From Streptomyces sp. S465 (lineage in GTDB: Bacteria > Actinomycetota > Actinomycetes > Streptomycetales > Streptomycetaceae), in contig NZ_CP114036.1 of the NCBI RefSeq assembly GCF_026898115.1, positions 5,388,001-5,452,000 of the forward strand: a DNA stretch of 64,000 nt, given 5' to 3'. How positions within the stretch are numbered: the first letter of the stretch is position 1; every line of letters begins with the position of its first letter. A program made the position numbers and the translations under genes. Of the stretch, positions 13,669-31,100 are shown in pieces. The notes below the pieces were generated by a model, which saw only the letters and a program-made list of their open reading frames with translations, was not told the DNA's origin and ran no database searches.

Positions 13669-16600
13669 ATGCGCACACGGACGGACCCCGGCCCCAGCGG
13701 CACCGGAAGGGTGCCGCGGCCGGAACCGGTCGGCCGGAAGGAGGAGGCGCTGTGGCTGCTGGAACGGCTGGTCCCCGGCGCCGCCGTGAACAACCTGTCC
13801 TTCACCTTCCGGGTGCGCGGCAGCGTGGACCGGTCCCTCCTGCGGGAGTCCGTGACGCTGCTCGTACGACGCCACGAGACGCTGCGCACCGTGTTCCACG
13901 CCGACGACGCCGGGCTGGCCAAGGCCGTCCTGGACGCCGACGAGGCCGGTGTGGAGGTGCTGACCGTACCGGCCGCGCACCCCACCGGGCAGGCGCTGAC
14001 CTCGTTCGTGGCCACGCCGTTCACCTTCGACGGCCGGTCGCTGCTGCGCGTCGGGCACCTGCCGGGCGACGGCGAGGACATCGTCTGCCTGGTCCTGCAC
14101 CACCTCGTCTTCGACACCATCTCCGCGGGCATCCTCCTGGGCGAGCTGGTCGAGGTGTACACCGCGCTCGCCGCGAACCGGCCGCCGGACCCCCATCTGC
14201 TGGAACCCGTGCCGGCGTTGCGGGAGGAGGAGCCGAGCGCCGACAGCCTCGCCTACTGGCACCAGCAGCTCCAGGGCTTCGACCCCGGAGGGCTCGAGCT
14301 GGCCTACGGCAGGCAGGAGGCCGCCGGCGCGACCCTGGGCGGTGACCAGCTGACCGTCACCGTGCCCCGGGAGGTCCGGGCCGCGGTGGACCGGCTGCGC
14401 ACCGGACTGAACACCTCCGAGGCCGTCGTCCTGCTCGCCGCCTACGGCCTGCTGCTCGCCCAGCACGGGGCAGGCCCGGACCTGGCCGTGGGCACCATGG
14501 TGAACGTACGGGGCCGCTCCGCACCCAGCGCGATCGGCTACCACGTCAACGTGGTGCCCCTGCGGCTCACAGTGGACCCCGGCGACAGCTTCCGGGAGCT
14601 GGCCCTGCGGGCCGGGAGGGTCTTCCTCGACGGCATCGCGCACGCCGATGTGCCGGTGGACAGCCTCTACAACGAGGTGACCCGGGAGGGCGGCGCCTGG
14701 CGCAACAGCCTCTTCCGGCACGTCTTCAACTACGTACCGGGCCTGGGCCTGCCCGACTTCTCCATCGGCGGCCTCGCCGCGAGCCCCCTGGTCGTCGAGG
14801 TTCCGTACAGCAAGTTCGACCTGGAGTTCTTCGTCATGTCGACGGACGAGGAACTGCGGCTGCGCATCGTCTACAGCGACGACGTGTTCACCCGCGACGA
14901 GGTCGCCGCGCTGCTGCGCCGCTACGAGGTGCTGCTGTCGTCCCTGGCCGAGGACCCCGGACTGCCCCTCGGCGGGGCCGTGGCCTGGAGCGAGCACGAC
15001 CACGCCGTGATTGACGCCGCCGGCCGGCCCGCGCCGGACAAGCCCCCGCTCTCCGTGCTCGCCGAAGTGCGGCGGACGGTGGCGAGGACCCCGGACGCGG
15101 TGGCCGTCGAGGACGCGGAGGGCCCGCGGACCTACCGGCAGCTGTGGGACTCGGCCCGCGCCATCGCGGGCGCGCTGCGCGACCACGGCATCGGCGACGG
15201 CGATGTGGTCGCGCTGCTCGCACCGCGCTCGGCCGCACTGGCCGCGGCCGTGCTCGGCGTATGGCTCACCGGTGCGGTGTACCTCCCCCTGGACCCCGAC
15301 CACCCCGCGCACCGCCTCGCGTACCAGCTTGCGGACTCCGGGGCCAAGGCGGTGCTGGCCGGGGACGGGGCCGTGCCCGCGCGGGAGGGGGTGCCGGTGC
15401 TGCGCCTGGCCGACGTGGCCGACGTGGCCGGCCTGGCCGACGTGGCCGACGTGGCCGACGTGGCCGCACGGTCGGTTGCGGACGCACGGTCGGTTCCGGT
15501 GGTTCCCGACGCGGGTACCGGTGACGCTTCCGATCCCGGTGCCGCCCCCGGTGCCGGTCCCGACCCCGATCCGGCCGGGGCCGCCTACCTGATCTACACC
15601 TCCGGGTCGACCGGGCGGCCGAAGGGGACCCTGGTCTCCCACGGCAACCTCGCCAATGTGGTGGGGCACTTCGCCGATGAACTCCGGGCCCGGCCGGGGG
15701 AGACCACGCTGTGGCTGACCACCTTCAGCTTCGACATCTCCGCCCTGGAACTGTTCCTGCCGCTGGTCACCGGCGGACGTCTGGTGGCCGCGCCGGACGC
15801 CGCGCGGTCCGACGGCCGTGTCCTGGCCGCTCTGCTGAGGGACCACCGGGTCGACATCGTCCAGGCCACCCCGACCACCTGGCGGCTGGTGACCGACGAC
15901 TGCCGGGAGCAGCTGAACGGGCGGCGCGTGCTGTGCGGCGGCGAACCGCTCCCGTCGGCGCTGGCCGGGGAACTGGCCGCGGCCGGCTGTGAGCTGCGCA
16001 ATGTCTACGGGCCGACGGAGACCACCATCTGGTCGACGTCCGGCCTGGTCGAGCCGGGTTCCGGGGGCCCGGTGCACGTCGGCCGGCCGATCCGCGACAC
16101 CCGGGTGTTCATCGCCGCCCCCGACGGTGCCGAACTGCCGGTGGGGGTGCGGGGCGAGTTGTGCATCGCCGGTGGCGGAGTGGCCATCGGCTACCACGGC
16201 CGCCCGGAGCTGACCGCCGACCGGTTCCGGGACCACCCCCGCCACGGGCGCCACTACCGCACCGGCGACCTCGCCCGGTGGCGGGGAGACGGCACGCTGG
16301 AGGTGCTCGGCCGCGTCGACCGGCAGGTGAAGCTGCGGGGCAACCGGATCGAGCTGGGCGAGGTGGAGAGCGTCCTCCTGGGCCATCCCGCCGTCCGGGC
16401 GGCGGCCGCACTGGTCGTCACGGGCGAGGCGGACGACGCCCGGCTGGTGGCGTTCCTCGTCGCCGAGGACGCCCCCGGCCTGGTCAACCAGGTCTGGGAG
16501 CATGCCCGCGGCAGCCTCCCGGCCCCCGCGGTCCCCGGGGAGTTCCTCGTCGTCGACGCCCTGCCCACCACCGGAAACCACAAGGTCGACTATCTGGCGC

Positions 16601-16887
16601 TGGCCCGTCGGATACGGGACCGCGACCACGAACGGGCCGCGCCCTCCACGGCCGGGCCCGAGGACGAACTCGTAGGAAAACTCATCGCGCTGTGGCAGGA
16701 CGTGCTCGGCCGCACCGATCTGCACGCCCATTCCAATTTCTTCACCAGTGGCGGCCATTCCCTGCTGGCGGCGAAGCTCGCCCAGTCCGTCGAGGAACGG
16801 CTCGGCGTACGCCTTCAGCTCGCCGAAATCTTCACCAGGCCCAGCCCGGCCCAATTGGCGGAATTCCTCCGATCCGGCGGCGAATGA
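13669..16887 (+). CDS. Single-module NRPS, C-A-T, glycine predicted
   Basis: A 1072-aa nonribosomal peptide synthetase. The condensation domain (~20-450) has HHLVFD at 144-149. The adenylation domain (~465-960) has A3 YTSGSTGRPKG (from ~643), A4 FSFDISALELF and A5 NVYGPTETTIW. The eight variable code positions plus K read D-I-L-Q-L-G-V-I-W-K, the known glycine pattern. The carrier domain ends with GGHSLLA, phosphopantetheine Ser1031. There is no thioesterase or reductase domain, so release must be in trans, most simply by the cyclase encoded just upstream. Expected role: join the finished polyketide acyl chain to glycine, as TrdD-type modules do for tirandamycin. An Ala/Asp/Val repeat block is inserted between A2 and A3 (see 15412-15500). 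Confidence 0.92.
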   Translation: MRTRTDPGPSGTGRVPRPEPVGRKEEALWLLERLVPGAAVNNLSFTFRVRGSVDRSLLRESVTLLVRRHETLRTVFHADDAGLAKAVLDADEAGVEVLTVPAAHPTGQALTSFVATPFTFDGRSLLRVGHLPGDGEDIVCLVLHHLVFDTISAGILLGELVEVYTALAANRPPDPHLLEPVPALREEEPSADSLAYWHQQLQGFDPGGLELAYGRQEAAGATLGGDQLTVTVPREVRAAVDRLRTGLNTSEAVVLLAAYGLLLAQHGAGPDLAVGTMVNVRGRSAPSAIGYHVNVVPLRLTVDPGDSFRELALRAGRVFLDGIAHADVPVDSLYNEVTREGGAWRNSLFRHVFNYVPGLGLPDFSIGGLAASPLVVEVPYSKFDLEFFVMSTDEELRLRIVYSDDVFTRDEVAALLRRYEVLLSSLAEDPGLPLGGAVAWSEHDHAVIDAAGRPAPDKPPLSVLAEVRRTVARTPDAVAVEDAEGPRTYRQLWDSARAIAGALRDHGIGDGDVVALLAPRSAALAAAVLGVWLTGAVYLPLDPDHPAHRLAYQLADSGAKAVLAGDGAVPAREGVPVLRLADVADVAGLADVADVADVAARSVADARSVPVVPDAGTGDASDPGAAPGAGPDPDPAGAAYLIYTSGSTGRPKGTLVSHGNLANVVGHFADELRARPGETTLWLTTFSFDISALELFLPLVTGGRLVAAPDAARSDGRVLAALLRDHRVDIVQATPTTWRLVTDDCREQLNGRRVLCGGEPLPSALAGELAAAGCELRNVYGPTETTIWSTSGLVEPGSGGPVHVGRPIRDTRVFIAAPDGAELPVGVRGELCIAGGGVAIGYHGRPELTADRFRDHPRHGRHYRTGDLARWRGDGTLEVLGRVDRQVKLRGNRIELGEVESVLLGHPAVRAAAALVVTGEADDARLVAFLVAEDAPGLVNQVWEHARGSLPAPAVPGEFLVVDALPTTGNHKVDYLALARRIRDRDHERAAPSTAGPEDELVGKLIALWQDVLGRTDLHAHSNFFTSGGHSLLAAKLAQSVEERLGVRLQLAEIFTRPSPAQLAEFLRSGGE
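15412..15500 (+). repeat. 9-bp minisatellite inside the A domain
   Basis: GACGTGGCC (Asp-Val-Ala) is repeated about five times, interrupted by one GGCCTGGCC, followed by two copies of GCACGGTCGGTT. It lengthens the loop just before the A3 phosphate-binding motif without breaking the frame. Confidence 0.85.
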
Positions 16888-16891
16888 TCCG

Positions 16892-16917
16892 GCCGGACGT
16901 CTCAGCCGGACGTCTCA
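16892..16917 (+). repeat. 13-bp tandem repeat after the NRPS stop
   Basis: GCCGGACGTCTCA is present twice head to tail (16892-16904 and 16905-16917), five bases after the TGA. Confidence 0.9.
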
Positions 16918-16980
16918 GCCGCGGTCCGGAATTCGCCCGCACGACGCGCCGATTCTTCTCCCCGACGTCAGGACACCATG

Positions 16981-18195
16981 ATGAGCGAGACCGCAACGGC
17001 AGCCACCGAAGAGGAAACCTTCTCCTTTCCCCAGCCCCGCACCTGTCCCCACCGGCCGCCCGCCGGCTACGCGGCGCTGCACGCCCACGGGCCCCTGGCC
17101 GAGGTGACCCTGTACGACGGCAGCACCGCCTTGCTGGTCACCCGGCACGCGGACGCCCGCCGCCTGCTCACCGATCCCCGGGTGTCCTCGGAACGGGCCA
17201 GCGACGGATTCCCGATCATCACACCCCGGCTGCTGGGCGCCCGGTGGTTCCGCACCCTGGTCACCATGGACGGCGAGGAACACAGCATGTACCGCCGCAT
17301 GCTGATCCCCGACTTCACGGCCAAACGGACCAAGGCCATGCAACCCGACGTCGAACGGATCGTCGACGACTGCGTCGACCGGCTGCTGGCGGCCACCCCG
17401 CCCGTCGACCTCATCAAGGACTTCGCCTCCGAGCTGTCCTCCCGGGTGATCTTCCATCTGCTCGGCGTCCCCACCGAGGACCAGGCCACCTTCCAGGAGC
17501 GCAGCGTCCGGCTGCTGACCGCCGCCGACTCCGACGAGGCCGAGGGCCCGCTGGCCGAACTCGTCGCTTATATGGACCGGCTGGTCTCCTCCAGGGACTC
17601 CGGAACCGGCACCTGGCTGCTGGACCGGCTCTCCGGTGAGGAGGTAGCCAAGGGCGAACTGGACCGCGGCGACCTCATCCGGATGGCCGTACAGCTCCTG
17701 GTCACCGGGCAGGGCACCACCGCGCAGATGATCGCCCTCGGCATGGCGACCCTGCTGGAACACCCCGACCAGCTCGCCTCGGTGCGCGCCGACCCGGACC
17801 GGATTCCCGCCGCGGTCGACGAACTGCTGCGCTATCTGACCATCGCGGACATGGCGGGCCTGCGCGTCGTCACCGAGGACATCGAGCTCCACGGGCAGGT
17901 CATCCCGGCCGGCAGCGGACTGATCATGCCCTACGCCCTGCTCAACCACGACCCCGAGACCTATCCCGAACCCGACCGCTTCGATGTGCACCGCGCGCCC
18001 CGCCAGCACTTCGCCTTCGGCTTCGGACCGCACAACTGCCTGGCGCAGGGCCTGGCCCGTATGGAGCTGGAAGTGACCTTCCGGGCCCTGCTGCGCCGGA
18101 TTCCGTCCCTGCGCCTGGAGAAGCCGCTGAAGGAGCTGCGGCCGCGCGAGGCGGCCGATATGCAGGGGGTCTACGAGCTGCCGGTCACCTGGTGA
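16981..18195 (+). CDS. Cytochrome P450 with atypical I-helix and heme motifs
   Basis: A ~404-aa actinobacterial P450. I choose ATG 16981, 7 bases after AGGA; ATG 16978 is only 4 bases away. The heme motif is FGFGPHNCLAQ, with the ligand Cys at residue ~353; Ala replaces the usual Gly after Cys-Leu. The I-helix reads LLVTGQGTTAQ, so the acid and His of the common AGHETT motif are replaced by Gly and Gln. The ExxR pair, with DELLR as the nearest match after the I-helix, and the C-terminal region are otherwise normal. Loss of the acid-alcohol pair occurs in P450s that take unusual oxygen-activation routes. In tirandamycin-like pathways a P450 performs late oxidation of the bicyclic part, and the same role is the best guess here. 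It is the last gene of the plus-strand run. Confidence 0.9.
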   Translation: MSETATAATEEETFSFPQPRTCPHRPPAGYAALHAHGPLAEVTLYDGSTALLVTRHADARRLLTDPRVSSERASDGFPIITPRLLGARWFRTLVTMDGEEHSMYRRMLIPDFTAKRTKAMQPDVERIVDDCVDRLLAATPPVDLIKDFASELSSRVIFHLLGVPTEDQATFQERSVRLLTAADSDEAEGPLAELVAYMDRLVSSRDSGTGTWLLDRLSGEEVAKGELDRGDLIRMAVQLLVTGQGTTAQMIALGMATLLEHPDQLASVRADPDRIPAAVDELLRYLTIADMAGLRVVTEDIELHGQVIPAGSGLIMPYALLNHDPETYPEPDRFDVHRAPRQHFAFGFGPHNCLAQGLARMELEVTFRALLRRIPSLRLEKPLKELRPREAADMQGVYELPVTW

Positions 18196-18236
18196 CGCTG
18201 TCGGTCATTTGGTGACGCTGTCGGTCACCTGGTGAC
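18182..18236 (+). repeat. 20-bp tandem repeat spanning the P450 stop
   Basis: A 20-base unit that includes the stop (GGTCACCTGGTGAC core) is repeated 2.75 times at 18182-18201, 18202-18221 and 18222-18236; the second copy has two changes. The P450 stop is in the first copy. Confidence 0.9.
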
Positions 18237-18291
18237 CTCGACGCTGCTACGGGGGCTCCCGCCGGGGTTTTGGCGGGGGCTCCCACGAGGT

Positions 18292-18321
18292 GGCCCCTGC
18301 CGGTCGTCGCCGGCAGGGGCC
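18292..18321. terminator. Bidirectional terminator between P450 and LLM oxidoreductase
   Basis: GGCCCCTGCCGG and CCGGCAGGGGCC are a perfect 12-bp inverted repeat around a TCGTCG loop, placed between two convergent genes. A weaker CCCGCC/GGCGGG hairpin lies just upstream. Confidence 0.85.
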
Positions 18322-18339
18322 ATCCGCGTACCCAGGCGC

Positions 18340-19221
18340 TCATTCCCCGCTGAGCGCCTCGATCACCGGGGCGAAGGTCTCCAGCCACGGCTCGTGCACG
18401 GTGAGGTAGCGGAAACCGAACCGGTCACGCCAGGAGCACACCTGGGCGGCGATCTCGTCCACGCTGCCCAGCAGCACGGCCGGCGCGGTGAGGAACTCCT
18501 CCAGGGACAGATCCGGCGTCTGTTCATGCCAGCGGCGGGCCTCGCCGTCCCGGTCGTCGGTGATCACGACATCCCGGACCAGGATGTTCAGCTCCACCTC
18601 GGCCGCCCGCGCACCGGCCGCCGAACGGAAGAAGGCGACCCGCTCGTCCATGACCTCGGCGCTGAGAATCCGGAACCCCTGCGGCGCGGGGCCCTTCGTC
18701 AGCGCGGAGAACCCCACGATGTCCGCGTGGCGCGCGGCCAGCCCGAGCAGCCGGTCGCTGTTGCCGCCGAGGAACAGCGGCGGACCGGGGCGCTGGATCA
18801 GCGTGTCGGCCCGTATCGCCTCCTCGTACGCGCCGGACAGGTGGTCGATCGTCCGCTCGAGGTGGTCGATCCGCTCGGCCAGCGGCCGCCAGGGGAAGCC
18901 CGTCGCCTCGAACTCCTCCTTCCGGTGGCCCGCGCCGAGCCCGACCTCCAGCCGCCCGTCGGTGAGCTGATCAGCGGTCACGACGTCCCGCGCCAGCAGC
19001 GTCGGATTCCAGAACGAGGTGTTGAGGACGAACGAGCCGATCCGCGGCCGCTCCGTCACCCCGGCCGCCGCGACCATCGCGGAGAACGGCGCGGGCAATC
19101 CGAGGTGATCCGGCACGAGAATCACGTCGTACCCGAAGCGCTCCGCCTGGCGGCATTTCTTGTTCCATTCCTCCCGTCCGCCCACCGAGTGCATCGCGAC
19201 ACCGAAACGAAAAGATCCCAT
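18340..19221 (-). CDS. LLM-class F420-dependent oxidoreductase
   Basis: A 293-aa TIM-barrel flavin/F420 oxidoreductase of the luciferase-like superfamily. Features are FRFGVAMHS at the N-terminus, LVPDHLGLPAPFSAMVAAA, the LTDGRLEVGLGAGHRKEEFEATG segment that contacts the phosphate of the cofactor, and LFLGGNSDRLLGLAARHADIVGFSAL. It resembles the MSMEG_2516 group (TIGR03621), which use coenzyme F420. The start at 19221 follows GGAGGA by 5 bases. It is convergent with the P450 and divergent from the first PKS gene, with which it shares a 270-base promoter region. A reduction or oxidation of the tetramate product is plausible, but it could equally be a host gene. Confidence 0.88.
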   Translation of the reverse strand: MGSFRFGVAMHSVGGREEWNKKCRQAERFGYDVILVPDHLGLPAPFSAMVAAAGVTERPRIGSFVLNTSFWNPTLLARDVVTADQLTDGRLEVGLGAGHRKEEFEATGFPWRPLAERIDHLERTIDHLSGAYEEAIRADTLIQRPGPPLFLGGNSDRLLGLAARHADIVGFSALTKGPAPQGFRILSAEVMDERVAFFRSAAGARAAEVELNILVRDVVITDDRDGEARRWHEQTPDLSLEEFLTAPAVLLGSVDEIAAQVCSWRDRFGFRYLTVHEPWLETFAPVIEALSGE

Positions 19222-19491
19222 GCATTCCTCCCAGGGCGGCCAACGGGCAATCGTTTTAACGGTCAGCGTGGAGGAAAGCGGCCCGCCCAGGAAGCGCACG
19301 AAAAAGATCTAGGGGTGAATAGGGGGCGACCTTGGGGTTGGAGCGTTTCCCGCGGCTCACTAATTTCCGATGAGGTGGCGAAGAAGGCAAGTGGCCCGGC
19401 AGGAGTGGCCCGGCAGTGATGAGTGGGGCCACACGCGTCGGCATTCGGCATCAGCCACGAAGGCAGCCGTGGACGAAAGGGGCCGTGAGGC
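19222..19491. promoter_or_regulatory. Divergent promoter region upstream of the PKS genes
   Basis: Plus-strand G-rich heptamers TAGGGGT (19310-19316) and TAGGGGG (19320-19326) are spaced one helical turn apart. They are followed by TTGGAG (19338-19343), a 17-base spacer and the AT-rich TAATTT (19361-19366). The PKS start GTG 19492 has GAAAGGGG at 19475-19482. The same heptamers occur in the promoter regions at 10243 and 48281. Confidence 0.5.
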
Positions 19492-28046
<8,555 letters not shown>

Positions 28047-28053
<7 letters not shown>

Positions 28054-28128
28054 TCCGCGAGCTGGGACCTCCATGATCCGCGAGCTGGGGTTTCCCGTGA
28101 TCCGCGAGTTGGGACTCCCGTGATCCGC
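28047..28128 (+). repeat. Tandem gene-end repeats after first PKS gene
   Basis: TGATCCGC occurs at 28051, 28074, 28098 and 28121 within ~23-24 base units of the form CCCGTGATCCGCGAGCTGGG. The first unit contains the true stop. These repeats fill much of the 114-base gap before the next PKS gene. Confidence 0.9.
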
Positions 28129-28167
28129 CACGTGCCCGCCGCCCGGCCACTTCAGGGGTGAGGTCAG

Positions 28168-31100
28168 ATGTCCAACGAAGAGAAACTGCGCGACTATCTC
28201 CGGCGGGTGACCGCCGATCTGAAGAAGGCCAACCGCCGCCTGCGCCAGTACGAGGCGCGGGAGCACGAGCCCGTCGCGGTCATCGGGATCGGCTGCCGGT
28301 TCCCCGGCGGGGTGCGGTCGCCGGAGGCCCTGTGGGCGCTGGTGCGCGATGGCGTGGACGCCGTATCGGACTTCCCGTCGGACCGGGGCTGGGACGTGGC
28401 GGCGCTGTACGACCCGGACCCGGACCACCCGGGGACGTCGTACGTCCGCCACGGCGGTTTCCTGTACGACGCCGCCGACTTCGACCCGGCCTTCTTCGGG
28501 ATCTCGCCCCGGGAGGCCCTGGCGATCGATCCGCAGCAGCGGCTGCTGCTGGAAACCTCCTGGGAGGCGTTCGAACGCGCGGGGATCGACCCTGCGCGGC
28601 TGCGGGGCAGCGACACCGGAGTGTTCACCGGGGTCATGTACAACGACTACGCGTCCCGCCTGCGGGTGATTCCGGAGGGGTTCGAGGCGTATCTGGGCAA
28701 CGGCAGCGCGGCGAGTGTCGCCTCCGGCCGGCTGGCCTACACCTTCGGACTCGTGGGCCCGGCCATCACGGTGGACACGGCGTGCTCGTCCTCACTGGTG
28801 GCCCTGCACCTGGCCTGCCAGGCGCTGCGGCGCGGGGAGTGCTCGATGGCGCTGGCCGGCGGGGTGACGGTGATGTCCACACCGGCCGGTTTCGTGGAGT
28901 TCAGCCGCCAGCGGGCGCTGTCCCCGGACGGCCGGTGCCGGGCGTTCGCGGCCGGTGCCAACGGCACCGGCTGGGCCGAGGGGGCCGGGGTACTCCTCGT
29001 CGAGCGGCTGTCGGACGCCCGTCGGCTCGGGCACCCCGTGCTGGCGGTGGTGCGGGGCAGCGCGGTCAACCAGGACGGTGCCAGCAACGGACTCACGGCG
29101 CCCAACGCCCCCTCCCAGGAGCGGGTGATCCTACGGGCCCTGGAAGGCGCCGGGCTGTCGCCGGATGAGGTGGACGCGGTGGAGGCGCACGGCACGGGGA
29201 CGGTGCTGGGCGATCCGATCGAGGCGCAGGCGCTGCTGGCGACGTACGGGCGGGGGCGTGCGGTGGACCGGCCCTTGTGGCTGGGGTCGTTGAAGTCGAA
29301 CATCGGGCATGCGCAGGCGGCGGCCGGTGTGGGTGGCGTCATCAAGATGGTGATGGCGATGCGGCACGGTGTGTTGCCGAGGACGTTGCATGTGGATGAG
29401 CCGTCGCCGCATGTGGACTGGTCGTCGGGTGGGGTGTCGCTGCTGACGGAGGCGCGGGAGTGGGCCGTGGAGGATGGCCGGCCGCGCCGGGCCGCCGTGT
29501 CGTCCTTCGGCATCAGCGGCACGAACGCCCACGTCATCGTGGAGGCCCCCGACCCCCCGGCCGACCCCTCGTCCGGCCTCCCGGCCGACCCGGCCGACCT
29601 GTCGATCGCCGTGGCCGGAGAACCGTCGGCCGCTCTCGCGGTGGTGCCCTGGGTGCTCTCCGGTGACACTCCCGACGCCCTGCGGGCACAGGCCCGGAGC
29701 CTGCTGACCGCGACCGCCGGGGATGCCGTGCCGACTGCCGGGGACGTTGCGTCCACTGCCGGGGATGCCGCGCCCACCGTCGAGGGCCGCGCGTCCACCG
29801 CCGGGGACGTTGCGTCCACTGCCGGGGATGCCGTGCCGGCCGTCGAGAACCCCGTGCCGGTCGCCGGGGGCTCTGTGCCGGCCGTCGAGAACCCTGTGTC
29901 GAGCGCCGGGGATGCCGCGCCCACCATCGAGGGCCGTGCGTCCACCGCCGGGGACGCCGCGTCTACCGGCGGGGGTGCCGCGTCTACCGCTGGGGGTGCC
30001 GCGTCTACGGCCGGGGACGCCGCGTCCACCGCCGGGGGCCCTGTGCTCCGTCCGCTCGACGTGGCGTTCTCGTTGGCCACCACGCGCGCCGTCCGGGAAC
30101 ACCGGGCCGTCGTCACGGGCACGACCGCCGACGAGTTGCGCGAGGGGCTCGCCGCCCTGGCCGACGACCGGCCCGCGCCTCAGCTCGTCCAGGGCACGAA
30201 GGCCCCCGGCGACCTCGCCTTCCTCCTGCCCGGCCAGGGGTCCCAGCGGCTGGGGATGGGCCGGGGGCTGTACCGGGACGACCCGGCCTTCGCCGCCGCC
30301 TTCGACGAGGTGAGCGGGCACTTCGCCGGGCATCTCGAACGCCCCCTCGCGGAGGTGGTGTTCGGGGACGACCCGGAGCCGCTGAACCACACCGCGTACA
30401 CCCAGGCGGCGCTGTTCGCGCTGGAAGTGGCGTTGTTCCGGGGCCTGGAACGGCGCGGGGTGCGCCCCACCCGGCTGCTCGGGCACTCGGTGGGCGAGCT
30501 GGCGGCGGCGCATCTGGCCGGGGTGTTCTCGCTGGCGGACGCGTGCCGCCTGGTGGCCGCCCGTGGCCGGCTGATGGGGGAGTTGCCCCCCGGCGGGGCC
30601 ATGGTCGCGTTGCGGGCCGGGGAAGCCGAGGTGCGTGCTTCGCTGAACGGACTGGCCGGGCGGGTGGACATCGCCGCCGTCAACAGCCCGTCGTCCACGG
30701 TGGTCTCCGGGGACGAGGACGCGGTCGAGGAACTCGCCCAGTCCTGGGCCGCCGAAGGCCGGAAGGCGACGCGGCTGCGGGTGGACCGGGCCTTCCACTC
30801 GCCGCATATGGACGCCGTGCTGGACCGGTTCCGGGCGGTGGCGGAGGAGGTGGCCTTCCACCCGCCGCGCATCCCCGTCGTCTCCAACCTCACCGGCACG
30901 GCCGCCGACGCCGAGGAGATCGCCTCTCCCGACTACTGGGTGCGGCACGTCCGGGGGACCGTACGGTTCGCCGACGGCGTCCGGTGGCTGGTGGACCAGG
31001 GTGTCCGGACCTTCCTGGAGCTGGGCCCGGACGGCACCCTGGGCGCCCTGGGAGACCAGTGCCTGACCGGTGGCGCGGACATCGCGTTCATACCGGCGCT

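Noticed and set aside
29716..30040. CRISPR-like array
   Set aside because: Repeats are contiguous, degenerate, in frame and coding, with no spacers.
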